Of a stretch of DNA of 29,659 nt, positions 7,517-16,303 are shown one piece after another. The translations under genes and the position numbers were made by a program. Within the stretch, counting starts at the first letter, position 1; each line of letters begins with the position of its first letter. Below the pieces are notes generated by a model that saw nothing but the letters and a program-made list of their open reading frames with translations, did not search any database and had not been told where the DNA came from. This stretch comes from Bacillota bacterium (GTDB lineage Bacteria; Bacillota; Bacilli; Alicyclobacillales; SLC66), in assembly GCA_021821185.1 (NCBI GenBank), contig JAKACU010000010.1, positions 1 to 29,659 of the forward strand, written 5' to 3'.

Positions 7517-10280
7517 TTTCAGCACCCCTTACCCGTTGATCTTGCAAATCTTGTATCCACAAAGTCATTTGTTCTGTTGTCATAGGCTTGGCTAGCAAAA
7601 AACCTTGAGCGTGGTCGCACTGCGCCTTACGTAAAAACTGAAGTTCATCTTCTCGTTCAATGCCTTCGGCAACCACGGTCAGACCGAGACTTAAAGAGAG
7701 GTTTAGAATCGCACTGACGATGGCTTGATTATTTGGTTGTGACAAATCTTGAATAAACGATCCATCAATTTTGAGTTTGTCGACAGGCAACATGCGCAAA
7801 TAACTCAAGGAGGAATACCCAACACCAAAGTCGTCAAGCGCAGTGCATATACCGCGGTTACGCAAATCCTGCAAGGTTACTACAGCATGATCAATATCTT
7901 CAATTACCGTTCTCTCCGTAATCTCCACTTGTAACCACCGAGAATCGATGGAAGCCTCATCGATAATGCTTTGTAGCCGTTCTACATAATCGATGCCTTG
8001 GAATTCCATGGCAGACACGTTGATCGCAATGGGAACAGGGACCAGTCCTTGCTCCAGCCAAGTTTTAACTTGCAAGCACACCTGTGTTGCAACCCACTCC
8101 CCAAGGGCAATGATCAGCCCAGTCTCCTCAGCAAGAGCAATAAATTCGCCCGGAGATACGAGCCCATGACCCGTTCGATTCCATCGTATAAGAGCCTCAG
8201 CACTCACCATCTCGTGGGTTGCGATAGCAAAGATAGGTTGATAGTACAATTCAAATTCATCGTGTAATAAGGCATCTTGCAGCGCCTGCTCCAAATCATT
8301 GCGATAGACATACTGGTCATTTAACCTTTGCGAGTACACTTGATAACGAGCCTTGCCATCTGTTTTTGCAGCATACATGGCGATATCCGCATTCTGTAAT
8401 AAGATATCCGCATCGTGTCCATGCTCCGGATAAATGGCAACACCAATACTCGCAGAAACATAAAAGGAACGGTTAGCCGCGGCAAATGGCATACGAAATG
8501 CATCACGAATCGATGTTGCCTTTGCAATAACGTGATCCACATCAATCTTTGGTAGCATCAAGGCAAATTCATCACCACCCAAGCGGCAAGCTACTGCGTC
8601 TGCATTCACCATGTCTTGCAGTCGATGTGCCACTGAGCGCAACACTTCATCGCCCACAGCATGTCCCAATGTATCATTGATGTTCTTAAAGCGGTCCAAA
8701 TCAACAAAGGCCACCATAATGCAAGATGAATCCTTTGCAGCATCACACTGGACGATTGCATCGTGCAAGCGTTGTTTTAGCAATATACGATTCGGGAGAT
8801 CAGTCAGACTATCATGATACGCCATGTAATGGATGACATCGGCGGCTTTTTTTTGTTCTGTAATATCCTGAAAGACCACCTGTAAAGCCGGTTCCCCTTC
8901 AAAGCGAGTTGGAAAAACAACGACATCCACATGGATGATCTTTTCATCCAAACGACGTAGCGTAATTTGTAACGAACGTTGAAAGGTTTCTGAGATATTG
9001 AATAGTCGTCTCAATGTTACCGTGTCATTTTGTTGCGTAAAATACCTCATTGGGGTACTCATGATATTTTCTTTATTCTTGGCTCCGAGGATAGTGACTC
9101 CGGCAGGATTTACGTAACGGATGGTGCCTTTTTGGTAGATGACCATACCGATAGGAGATGTCTCAAGCAACACTTGATATTTTTGTTCATTTTCCTGCAA
9201 TGCGAGTTCAGTTGAACGTTGACGTGTCACGTCCACAACAACGACCAGCCGTGCTTCAATTTCTTCAAATCGAATGGGCAGTCCGGTTAATTCAACGTAG
9301 CCTAGTGTTCCATCCAACCGATTAAAAGCTATCATGGACACATCCTTTTGAGCACGATAAACGACCCTTTGATGTGCATATTCAAGCCAATTCGATGGAA
9401 CAAAATCAAGCACATTGCATCCAACCAAATCTTTACCAGGCTGAGTTCTTAAAACGAGACGGCAAGCATCATTTATAAACAGGATTTTACCATCGCGATG
9501 TACAAACATAGCTATAGGTGAATGTTCTGCGATGACGCGATAGCGAAGTTCACTTTCTTGCAATTGCCCTAAAGTCTGTTTAAAGCGGACACTGTACCGA
9601 TCTAACAAGACGGCGCCAAGGAGTAACCCTAAGATGAACGTAACATCAAAACCCATAGTGACGGACTGCAAACTGTTGCTCATCACAGGTGGTATCATCA
9701 AGGCTAAAGGGCTCAAAAGATGTATGGTAGCCAAAGAATCCATACGTTGACCTGTCAAAGCAATACTGATGACAGCGGCAGAAGCACCGATCCATTTTCG
9801 ATCATCAAAGTAAAGCGATATATGTACCAACCATAAGATGGCGATAGTACTCACCACCGAGGTCATCCATGTAAAGATAAATAACGCCAGATTTGTAATA
9901 CTAATCGTCAGAGAGGTATCCATAAATTGAAAAATATCCAATGCAGTACCAAGCAATAAACTTACCGAGAAGATCCAGAGTCGCGATCGGTTGGCTCCGC
10001 GCAACATGGAGAAAAGAATAAAACCAAGAATAAACCAAAACGTGAGAAAAGCGGCTATGTAGACGAGAGGCTGACTAGGAAAGGACGCATATTCCACAGC
10101 ACGATTGAATGATCGAATCAACCAAATTGCAAGATCCATCATGAAGCTAGTCAATAGGATCGTTAGCATCCGCCGATTGCCTGTCTTCGCTGTTTCTTGC
10201 AATAAACCCAAGAGAATCATAAAAAGGAATAGTGAACCCAATATACCCAATATAGCCTGTGCAATGTAATGAATAGCCAA
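7503..10280 (-). CDS. Membrane PAS-PAS-GGDEF-EAL c-di-GMP signalling protein
   Basis: A 925-residue protein. Residues 1-235 contain about seven hydrophobic helices of an undefined membrane sensor module. Two PAS domains follow (about 245-355 and 365-480), then GGDEF (485-650) and EAL (655-915). The GGDEF motif is intact (RLGGDEF, 568-572), with no RxxD inhibitory site before it. The EAL domain keeps EALIRW, NVSAMEF, EITER, LDDFGVGYSSL, KLKIDGSF and VAEGIE, so phosphodiesterase activity is expected; a net cyclase or dual role cannot be excluded. The frame opens at ATG 10301, but GGGAGGG is correctly spaced for TTG 10280. A prenyl-reductase-like gene overlaps its end. Confidence 0.93.
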   Translation of the reverse strand: MAIHYIAQAILGILGSLFLFMILLGLLQETAKTGNRRMLTILLTSFMMDLAIWLIRSFNRAVEYASFPSQPLVYIAAFLTFWFILGFILFSMLRGANRSRLWIFSVSLLLGTALDIFQFMDTSLTISITNLALFIFTWMTSVVSTIAILWLVHISLYFDDRKWIGASAAVISIALTGQRMDSLATIHLLSPLALMIPPVMSNSLQSVTMGFDVTFILGLLLGAVLLDRYSVRFKQTLGQLQESELRYRVIAEHSPIAMFVHRDGKILFINDACRLVLRTQPGKDLVGCNVLDFVPSNWLEYAHQRVVYRAQKDVSMIAFNRLDGTLGYVELTGLPIRFEEIEARLVVVVDVTRQRSTELALQENEQKYQVLLETSPIGMVIYQKGTIRYVNPAGVTILGAKNKENIMSTPMRYFTQQNDTVTLRRLFNISETFQRSLQITLRRLDEKIIHVDVVVFPTRFEGEPALQVVFQDITEQKKAADVIHYMAYHDSLTDLPNRILLKQRLHDAIVQCDAAKDSSCIMVAFVDLDRFKNINDTLGHAVGDEVLRSVAHRLQDMVNADAVACRLGGDEFALMLPKIDVDHVIAKATSIRDAFRMPFAAANRSFYVSASIGVAIYPEHGHDADILLQNADIAMYAAKTDGKARYQVYSQRLNDQYVYRNDLEQALQDALLHDEFELYYQPIFAIATHEMVSAEALIRWNRTGHGLVSPGEFIALAEETGLIIALGEWVATQVCLQVKTWLEQGLVPVPIAINVSAMEFQGIDYVERLQSIIDEASIDSRWLQVEITERTVIEDIDHAVVTLQDLRNRGICTALDDFGVGYSSLSYLRMLPVDKLKIDGSFIQDLSQPNNQAIVSAILNLSLSLGLTVVAEGIEREDELQFLRKAQCDHAQGFLLAKPMTTEQMTLWIQDLQDQRVRGAEIAQG

Positions 10281-10325
10281 GAACGAACCCTCCCAGCACA
10301 TTCTGAGAGACCAAATGCGACACTA

Positions 10326-10355
10326 TTAATACGATACCAAAAATGGCAGCGCCAA
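10326..10355 (-). promoter_or_regulatory. Possible promoter of the GGDEF-EAL gene
   Basis: TTGGCG (10355-10350) and TATTAA (10331-10326) on the minus strand are 18 bases apart, about 45 bases before the start. Both elements are imperfect. Confidence 0.3.
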
Positions 10356-10462
10356 GCTACTAATCCTATAAAAAGAAATCTTGATGCTCCAATGAATGTC
10401 CCTAGCTTGCCATGAAATCAAATGGCAGATCATCCTTGTGAAAATTTTCATTTTGTCGATAA

Positions 10463-10490
10463 TTGATAATTGGTAAGGGTACGGTATACT
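10463..10490 (+). promoter_or_regulatory. SigA-type promoter of the maltose phosphorolysis genes
   Basis: TTGATA (10463-10468) and TATACT (10485-10490) are separated by 16 bases, 40 bases before the pgmB start codon. A weak Crp-like half-palindrome (TGTGA-N6-TCATT, 10437-10452) lies just upstream. Confidence 0.62.
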
Positions 10491-10530
10491 ATGATAAACT
10501 GCAGATTATTTCTGTTCAGGAGGAGCTAAT

Positions 10531-11181
10531 TTGGGAACGTTAAAAGCTTGCTTATTTGATCTTGATGGTGTGATTGTGGATACTGCCAAATATCACTATT
10601 TGGCTTGGAGGCGATTGGCAGAAGAGTTGGGGTTTGAGTTTACTGTTCTGCAAAATGAGCAATTAAAAGGCGTAAGTCGCATGCGTTCGTTAGAAATCCT
10701 CCTTCAAATAGGCGATATTCATGCGTCTAAAGAGCAAATGGAGGATATGGCGGCAAGGAAAAATGAGTGGTATGTCGAATACATTTCTCATATGACCCCA
10801 GAAGAAGTCTTGCCGGGAGCTAAAGCCTTTTTAGAAACGGTACGACAAGCTAAAATCAAGACCGCACTTGGCTCTGCCAGTAAAAACGCCATGATGATCT
10901 TGAACAACGTCGATTTGGTTGACTACTTTGACGTGATCATCGATGGTACAAAAACGTCAGCGGCTAAGCCGGATCCTGAAGTATTTCTTTTGTGCGCATC
11001 AGAATTGGGCGTCAACGCTGAAGACTGTGTTGTCTTTGAAGATGCCCAAGCTGGCGTGGAAGCCGCGCGCAGAGCAGCGATGCATTGTATTGGCATCGGG
11101 TCTGAGACAACGTTGGCTAAAGCTGATTTCGTCGTTGCTTCCTTAGCGGACGTTTCACTGGATCGTTTGACGTTCGCGTAA
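10531..11181 (+). CDS. pgmB: Beta-phosphoglucomutase
   Basis: A cytosolic HAD-superfamily enzyme converting beta-D-glucose 1-phosphate to glucose 6-phosphate. It is 216 residues, near the usual 220. It has the nucleophile motif FDLDGVIVDT (D10 and D12), the cap-domain KGVSRMRSLEIL, motif II around GSASKNA, the lysine in SAAKPDPEVF and the acidic metal motif VFEDAQAGVEAA. It starts at TTG 10531, seven bases after AGGAGG. The adjacent GH65 phosphorylase produces its substrate, so the pair feeds maltose carbon into glycolysis while saving one ATP. The assignment is firm because family motifs and context agree. Confidence 0.95.
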   Translation: MGTLKACLFDLDGVIVDTAKYHYLAWRRLAEELGFEFTVLQNEQLKGVSRMRSLEILLQIGDIHASKEQMEDMAARKNEWYVEYISHMTPEEVLPGAKAFLETVRQAKIKTALGSASKNAMMILNNVDLVDYFDVIIDGTKTSAAKPDPEVFLLCASELGVNAEDCVVFEDAQAGVEAARRAAMHCIGIGSETTLAKADFVVASLADVSLDRLTFA

Positions 11182-11252
11182 TTTTGTTTTTTTATTATTG
11201 TGCAACCGTTTGCGCATAGATGGCCATCTCGTGGTTGTTGATAAGGAGTTGT

Positions 11253-13559
11253 ATGGGTATGCAACAATATTATTTGCTTGATCCGTGGTCAATCCTTGAA
11301 AAAGGCTTTAATCCACGACATCATGAGATCTCCGAAAGCGTTTTTAGTATCGGCAATGGCCATATGGGCCAGCGAGCCAACTTTGAGGAGCAATATTCTG
11401 GGGATTCCCTACAGGGAAGTTACATGGCCGGAGTATATTACCCAGATAAGACGCGCGTTGGCTGGTGGAAAAACGGGTATCCCGAATACTTTGCAAAAGT
11501 CCTCAACAGCACAAACTGGATTGCTATCGACGTCGTCATTGATGGGCAAAAGCTTGATCTTGCCACCTGTGAAGTGCGCGAATTCACGCGCGAATTGTCG
11601 ATGAAAGAAGGTATCTTGCGACGCTCGTTCATCGTTGTGCTTGACGAGGACAAACAAGTCCGTGTGGAATCGGTACGATTTGTCAGTATCGTCACAAAGG
11701 AAATTGGCGCCATCAGGTACAGTGTCACCCCACTTAATTTTGATGCCACGATCACACTAACACCGGCGTTAAATGGAAATGTCGTGAATCGCGATTCCAA
11801 TCACGGTGAACAGTTTTGGGATCCCGTTCATACAAATAACGCACCTGACCAAACCTATGTCACCATGATGACGAAGAAGTTAGATTTTTATGTGTGTTCA
11901 GCGATGCAGTGCGACATCTTCATGGATGACAACTTACAGTCAATAAAACCAGAAACAACCACGTTTGACGATTTCGTCTCAAAAAGTTTTACTATCGCGA
12001 CGCAGCGCAATCAAACAATTACGCTCATCAAGTACGTAGCCAACGTCACTTCACGAGATCACGCTGTGGCAGAACTTTCCCATATCGCGGTGCAACATGC
12101 TAACCAGGCTCAAGCAACCGGATTTCCTACACTCATGCAGGAACAAATAAGCGCGTGGGCAACAAAATGGCGGGAAAGTGACATTGTTATCGATGGCGAC
12201 ATTGCAGCCCAGCAAGCGATTCGTTTCGCGATTTTTCAACTGAATCAAACGTACACAGGCGGTGATGAGCGGCTCAACATTGGACCTAAGGGGTTTACAG
12301 GAGAGAAGTATGGTGGAAGTACGTATTGGGATACCGAAGCTTACTGCTTGCCCTTTTATCTAAGTACTTCCAATCAAAAAATCGCTCGCAACTTACTCAT
12401 GTATCGCTATCATCATCTCGACAAAGCACGTGATAATGCGCGAAAGCTGGGCTTTACCAAAGGTGCCCTGTATCCGATGGTCACCATGAATGGTGAAGAG
12501 TGTCACAATGAATGGGAAATCACCTTTGAAGAAATTCATCGCAACGGTGCTATTGCCTATGCCATCTACAACTATGTGAATTACACCGGTGATACATCCT
12601 ACATCGGTGAGTATGGACTCGAAGTCCTCGCAGAAATTTCCCGATTTTGGGCACAGCGCGTCACCTTTTCGCAGGCGAAGCAAAAATATGTCATGCTTGG
12701 CGTGACAGGCCCGAATGAATACGAAAATAATGTCAACAACAATTGGTATACAAACCGTATGGCTACTTGGACCATGGAATACACATTGCAAGCTATGGAC
12801 CAAGTACAAAGGGAGAATCCTGCACGTCTCACACAAATTCGTACTCAGTTGTCCCTAGCGGACGAAGAACTCGACCAGTGGAAAGAAATTGTGCAAAACA
12901 TGTATTACCCAGTGGATGAAGCCCGTCAAATATTTTTGCAACAGGATGGCTTCCTTGATAAAGAGATTATTCCTGTCACGGATCTTCCACAAGAAGATCT
13001 CCCACTTAACCAGCACTGGTCATGGGATCGTATTCTTCGATCGTGTTATATCAAACAAGCCGATGTATTACAAGGATTGTTTTTCCTTGGTGATCAGTAC
13101 GATCTTGAAACAAAACGACACAACTTTGATTTCTATGAGCCGATTACGGTTCACGAATCCTCCTTGTCGCCTTGTGTGCATAGCATCTTAGCATGCGAAC
13201 TTGGTTACAACGAGACGGCCTACAAGATGTATTTACGTACCGCACGGCTAGATCTTGATAACTACAACAAGGATACAGAAGATGGTTGCCACATTACCAG
13301 CATGGCCGGCACCTGGATGTCTGTCGTCTACGGTTTTGGCGGGCTGCGCGTACGCGATGGTCAACTTGTGCTCAACCCTTCCGTGCCTAAAGAGTGGGCG
13401 TCGCTCTCCTTTACCGTGATGTACCGCGGTGCAAGGCTCTTTGTGCAAATGAAAGGGCAAGGGATCACCGTTCAAAACGAATCTGACGTGACCACTTGGT
13501 TAAAGATCAAAGGGCAAGTCTGTGAACTTCAAGGTTTTTCCACGATTACGTTAGCATGA
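11253..13559 (+). CDS. Maltose phosphorylase (GH65)
   Basis: An inverting GH65 phosphorylase of 768 residues, cytosolic. It phosphorolyses maltose to glucose and beta-glucose 1-phosphate. The presumed catalytic acid is E489 in GPNEYENNVNNNWYTN, matching E487 of the Lactobacillus brevis enzyme. The acceptor loop reads GEECHNEWEITFEEIHRNG; the H-N-E there is typical of maltose rather than trehalose or kojibiose phosphorylases. The C-terminus has the phosphate-site region HESSLSPCVHSILA and an all-beta tail. The frame opens at 11220, but AAGGAG points to ATG 11253 or ATG 11259; the first is used here. It directly follows pgmB and ends at a strong terminator. No maltose transporter or glucokinase is in the window. 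Confidence 0.92.
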   Translation: MGMQQYYLLDPWSILEKGFNPRHHEISESVFSIGNGHMGQRANFEEQYSGDSLQGSYMAGVYYPDKTRVGWWKNGYPEYFAKVLNSTNWIAIDVVIDGQKLDLATCEVREFTRELSMKEGILRRSFIVVLDEDKQVRVESVRFVSIVTKEIGAIRYSVTPLNFDATITLTPALNGNVVNRDSNHGEQFWDPVHTNNAPDQTYVTMMTKKLDFYVCSAMQCDIFMDDNLQSIKPETTTFDDFVSKSFTIATQRNQTITLIKYVANVTSRDHAVAELSHIAVQHANQAQATGFPTLMQEQISAWATKWRESDIVIDGDIAAQQAIRFAIFQLNQTYTGGDERLNIGPKGFTGEKYGGSTYWDTEAYCLPFYLSTSNQKIARNLLMYRYHHLDKARDNARKLGFTKGALYPMVTMNGEECHNEWEITFEEIHRNGAIAYAIYNYVNYTGDTSYIGEYGLEVLAEISRFWAQRVTFSQAKQKYVMLGVTGPNEYENNVNNNWYTNRMATWTMEYTLQAMDQVQRENPARLTQIRTQLSLADEELDQWKEIVQNMYYPVDEARQIFLQQDGFLDKEIIPVTDLPQEDLPLNQHWSWDRILRSCYIKQADVLQGLFFLGDQYDLETKRHNFDFYEPITVHESSLSPCVHSILACELGYNETAYKMYLRTARLDLDNYNKDTEDGCHITSMAGTWMSVVYGFGGLRVRDGQLVLNPSVPKEWASLSFTVMYRGARLFVQMKGQGITVQNESDVTTWLKIKGQVCELQGFSTITLA

Positions 13560-13562
13560 TGA

Positions 13563-13596
13563 AACCCGCCTGTAGGCGATTGCCTATGGGCGGGTT
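13563..13596. terminator. Shared terminator between convergent genes
   Basis: AACCCGCC and GGCGGGTT form the base, and TAGGC with GCCTA the upper stem around GATT. It lies between the convergent phosphorylase (ends 13559) and antiporter (ends 13598) genes, so it probably serves both strands, although T runs are short. Confidence 0.75.
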
Positions 13597-13597
13597 G

Positions 13598-14839
13598 CTA
13601 TATTTCCTCTTCCACTTCGTGCACAGTGAGTGACAATTTGTCCGCGATCCATGGCATACTCGTGGCCTGGATAATGATCGTCAGCAGGATAGCCAAGAAT
13701 GTGACGGCTGCAATGCGGTGACTCCACGGTACGTGTTCTACAAGTAAGATACCTGATAAGGCAGCGGGAAGGACACCCGTCTCGCGCACCCACGACATGA
13801 AAAGCCGCTCCCGTAAGGTAAACTTCGCTTTACGATCCGATGTCACGCAGACAAAGACGGTGATGGGTCGCGCTACAAGCATCAAGACAAGTACAAGCAA
13901 CAATAAACCGCCAAAGTTTTGTACCATATCGTGAAATTGTACCTGCGTACCCAAAAGTGTAAAAATTATTATGCGAAAAATTAACGTAATCGCATGAAAA
14001 AAATGTTCGGCATGTTGCTCCGTCAATGCTGCGATCGGCACATGTAGTGGCTTTGCATTACCTACAAGGAGACCAGCAACAAAGGCAGCCATGAACCCAC
14101 TGCCTTGCAATACAGAAGCAACTTGGTAGGAAGCCATGGCTACCATCAAGAACACAACCGATGAGTACTCACGTAACACTCCAAAACGCGTCGTAGAAAT
14201 CACCAAAATCCCCAGTGCTGCTACCGCTGCTCCGGAAAGTACCCCAATACCTGCACTGAACATAAACGAAGAGACAACGGATGTCCACGTGATGACGTGA
14301 CCACTGGCGGCATAAGCCAATGTTGAGAATAGAACAGCTGCCGTAGCATCGTTAAACGCTGACTCTGCCTCTAAGGTTTGTTGTAATCTAGCAACGACGG
14401 GCACACGACGAAACACAGGAATCAAGGTGGCTGGATCCGTTGAAGCCACAACGGATCCGAGCAAAAGTGCGAGAAGCAAACTGCCTCCAAACACAAGGTG
14501 CGCCACAACAGCAACAGTACCTGCTGTAAGCAATACCCCCAGTGTAGCTAGCATGACCACGGTCAACCATGTCTCACGGAGGATCGACAAAGCCACATGG
14601 CGTCCACCGTCAAACAAGATCATCACAGCGCCAAACATCAGAATCCATTGGTTCATCTGTGTGGCTGCAGGCTCATGAATAACGCCCAAAACCTGTGGAC
14701 CTAGCACAATACCTGCGACCAAATACGCCGCAACATCCGGTATGCGTGGCCCTTCTGTCACTTTGGCAAGAAGTAAACCAATGCTCAAAAGAACAATCAA
14801 CAACAGCCAACTCTGATTGGCTGTAGTGAACGATAACAT
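13598..14839 (-). CDS. CPA1-type cation/proton antiporter
   Basis: An integral membrane antiporter of 413 residues with about 12 hydrophobic segments. It matches the sodium/hydrogen exchanger fold: DVAAYLVAGIVLGP in the N-terminal third, SVVASTDPATLIPVF, and ESAFNDATAAVLF, whose Asn-Asp pair is the CPA1 ion-binding motif (CPA2 would have Asp-Asp). RETGVLPAALSGIL is also typical. The frame opens at GTG 14848, but AGGAG is eight bases from ATG 14839. There is no cytoplasmic RCK/TrkA-N domain. It is the last gene of yojF-bshB2-antiporter, 11 bases after bshB2. The transported ion (Na+, K+ or both) cannot be told from sequence. The operon suggests a link between bacillithiol status and ion or pH balance, as glutathione has with Kef in enterobacteria; this is inference. 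Confidence 0.9.
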   Translation of the reverse strand: MLSFTTANQSWLLLIVLLSIGLLLAKVTEGPRIPDVAAYLVAGIVLGPQVLGVIHEPAATQMNQWILMFGAVMILFDGGRHVALSILRETWLTVVMLATLGVLLTAGTVAVVAHLVFGGSLLLALLLGSVVASTDPATLIPVFRRVPVVARLQQTLEAESAFNDATAAVLFSTLAYAASGHVITWTSVVSSFMFSAGIGVLSGAAVAALGILVISTTRFGVLREYSSVVFLMVAMASYQVASVLQGSGFMAAFVAGLLVGNAKPLHVPIAALTEQHAEHFFHAITLIFRIIIFTLLGTQVQFHDMVQNFGGLLLLVLVLMLVARPITVFVCVTSDRKAKFTLRERLFMSWVRETGVLPAALSGILLVEHVPWSHRIAAVTFLAILLTIIIQATSMPWIADKLSLTVHEVEEEI

Positions 14840-14850
14840 ATTATACACTC

Positions 14851-15543
14851 CTAAATAAGTGCGGTTATAGACTGGTCAAAAGGCTCCTGTGCCTGGATAA
14901 ACCATTCAAAGGTATCCATGGTTGAGATCGCCGCACCATCGTCCTTCCAAACCCACTCATTCATATCAGATTGCGTCTTATGGGCTCGAAAAGCTTGCAA
15001 CTTTTGATTGAGTTGCTTTTCAATGTCCACTTGAAATAATTGTTGTGCCATCAATCCATGCTTTTTCGGATCTTTGGCAAACGCCGGCCATGCAACAAAA
15101 AATAACTTTACTTGCGGATTTTCTATCTTATAGGTCGCAAAGGCGAGCGTCGTTGCTTTGCCAATCGTACAATGATCAGGGTGACCACCGAGTTGTTCAT
15201 GAAACGTCAACACACTTTGCGGACGCTCTGCACGAAGATGCGCAAGAATTCTGTCCACCATCGAATCAAGCGGTTGAATTTCCAAGGATTTGTCTCGCAA
15301 GGAAAGCAAATGCAACGTATCGATATGTAGATACGCACAGGCTGCACGTAACTCCGTTTCCCGTACGGTTGCAATCGATTCTCGCGTTGCTGTTGGAGGA
15401 ATACCCATGCGTCTGCCCATTTCACCTTTTGTAGCACATACTAAGACCACACGATGGCCGTCAGCTGACGCCCTGGCAAGTCCACCCGCACAAATAAACG
15501 TCTCATCATCAGGGTGCGCAAATACCGCAACAAGGGTACTCAT
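14851..15543 (-). CDS. bshB2: Bacillithiol biosynthesis deacetylase BshB2
   Basis: Zinc-dependent LmbE/PIG-L-family deacetylase of 230 residues. In bacillithiol synthesis it removes the acetyl group from GlcNAc-malate to give GlcN-malate. The zinc motif AHPDDE is at residues 9-14 and the second ligand motif GGHPDH near residue 120. CATKGEMGRRMG following the first motif is typical of the BshB2 subgroup. It starts at ATG 15543, eight bases after GGGGGAG, and three bases after the stop of the yojF homologue, the same order as yojF-yojG in B. subtilis. A bacilliredoxin is encoded 6 kb away, supporting a bacillithiol-using cell. An antiporter gene follows. Confidence 0.93.
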   Translation of the reverse strand: MSTLVAVFAHPDDETFICAGGLARASADGHRVVLVCATKGEMGRRMGIPPTATRESIATVRETELRAACAYLHIDTLHLLSLRDKSLEIQPLDSMVDRILAHLRAERPQSVLTFHEQLGGHPDHCTIGKATTLAFATYKIENPQVKLFFVAWPAFAKDPKKHGLMAQQLFQVDIEKQLNQKLQAFRAHKTQSDMNEWVWKDDGAAISTMDTFEWFIQAQEPFDQSITALI

Positions 15544-15546
15544 CAG

Positions 15547-15870
15547 CTATTCTCCCCCTACAACGTCAAATGGTGTCATAGCTACCTCTATCGTCCTGGC
15601 TAACCTGCCATACTCGTCATAACCTGTGGTGATCACCATCTCTTGTGTGATTAGCATATGCGTCACATTGTCCATCTGTAGTAAGGCCTGCCCATCATCG
15701 AGTTGTAAATAGATTCGAAACGGATTGTCTCCTAACACATGAACGTCACTTATCCGCACCTTACTGTTGCGTAGGTAGGCCCCTGGATTAACTTCCATAT
15801 GCAGATAAGCGCTCTTCCCAATAAATTGTTGTAAAGCTTCAAGAACAACCTCTTTTTGCATCAATTCCAT
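15547..15870 (-). CDS. yojF: YojF/DUF1806 family protein
   Basis: A 107-residue small beta-rich protein of the DUF1806 family, named YojF in B. subtilis, where it also precedes bshB2. Signatures are the YLHMEVNPGAYLRN and PFRIYLQLDDG segments. Its function is unknown; constant linkage to bshB2 suggests a role in bacillithiol synthesis. The frame opens at 15969, but ATG 15870 has AAAGGAGG seven bases upstream and starts at the conserved region, so the longer N-terminus is rejected. It heads a three-gene operon and faces the divergently transcribed DUF2249 gene across about 140 bases. Confidence 0.85.
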   Translation of the reverse strand: MELMQKEVVLEALQQFIGKSAYLHMEVNPGAYLRNSKVRISDVHVLGDNPFRIYLQLDDGQALLQMDNVTHMLITQEMVITTGYDEYGRLARTIEVAMTPFDVVGGE

Positions 15871-15896
15871 ACAAAAACCTCCTTTCCTTGTAAAAT

Positions 15897-15926
15897 AGTG
15901 TACCATGTTCGTTACAAATCCGACAA
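15897..15926 (-). promoter_or_regulatory. Possible promoter of the yojF-bshB2-antiporter operon
   Basis: On the minus strand TTGTCG (15926-15921) and TACACT (15902-15897) are 18 bases apart, about 20 bases before the ribosome site. Confidence 0.42.
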
Positions 15927-15929
15927 AAT

Positions 15930-15945
15930 TGAGAAATAGATCACA
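15930..15945. promoter_or_regulatory. Crp-type operator candidate in the yojF/DUF2249 divergent region
   Basis: TGAGA-N6-TCACA matches nine of ten positions of TGTGA-N6-TCACA. The Crp/Fnr regulator encoded at 16668-17351 has the Crp-like recognition helix SRESVNR, which predicts that half-site. It abuts the proposed yojF -35 and could affect both divergent genes. The regulator-site pairing is inference. Confidence 0.4.
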
Positions 15946-16013
15946 GTACATAAAACAAAATCGTGGCATGCTAAATGCGTTAGATACAACCTAGTTAGCA
16001 GGAGGAATTCCAC

Positions 16014-16247
16014 ATGAGTGAATTTGCAAAAACGGTTAACGCAACCGAATACCCACCGCATCAAAAACACAAGGTGATTTTTGAGACGTTTGACAGCTTA
16101 GAGCCAGGTCAAGCTATGCTGCTTATCAACGATCATGATCCGGTGCCCCTTCATTATCAATTTAGCCTAGAGCGTGAAGATAAATTTAGCTGGGAATATA
16201 TTGAGCAAGGTCCAGAAACGTTCCGAATCAAGATTGCTCGCGTGTAA
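16014..16247 (+). CDS. DUF2249 domain protein
   Basis: A 77-residue single-domain DUF2249 protein. The hallmark is the central LLINDHDPVPLHYQF followed by FSWEYIEQGPETFRIKI. DUF2249 domains resemble the SirA/TusA fold and are often found beside or fused to hemerythrin domains and in denitrification or nitric oxide gene sets; the biochemical role is unknown. ATG 16014 follows AGGAGGAATTCCAC, an excellent ribosome site. It is a single-gene unit closed by a terminator, divergent from yojF and convergent with the DUF59 gene. With the hemerythrin and DUF59 proteins nearby, a role in redox or iron-sulfur handling is plausible but not shown. Confidence 0.88.
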   Translation: MSEFAKTVNATEYPPHQKHKVIFETFDSLEPGQAMLLINDHDPVPLHYQFSLEREDKFSWEYIEQGPETFRIKIARV

Positions 16248-16253
16248 GAATGC

Positions 16254-16292
16254 AACAAGGAGCCTACGGTCACCCGTAAGCTCCTTGTTTTT
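16254..16292 (+). terminator. Rho-independent terminator after the DUF2249 gene
   Basis: AACAAGGAGC pairs with GCTCCTTGTT and inner TACGG with CCGTA; five T residues end at 16292. It lies seven bases after the stop codon and may also stop the convergent DUF59 transcript. Confidence 0.87.
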
Positions 16293-16303
16293 GAAGAAAT
16301 TTT

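Noticed and set aside
10437..10452. Crp-like site upstream of pgmB (TGTGA-N6-TCATT)
   Set aside because: It matches eight of ten positions, and about one such match is expected by chance in the intergenic DNA of this window.
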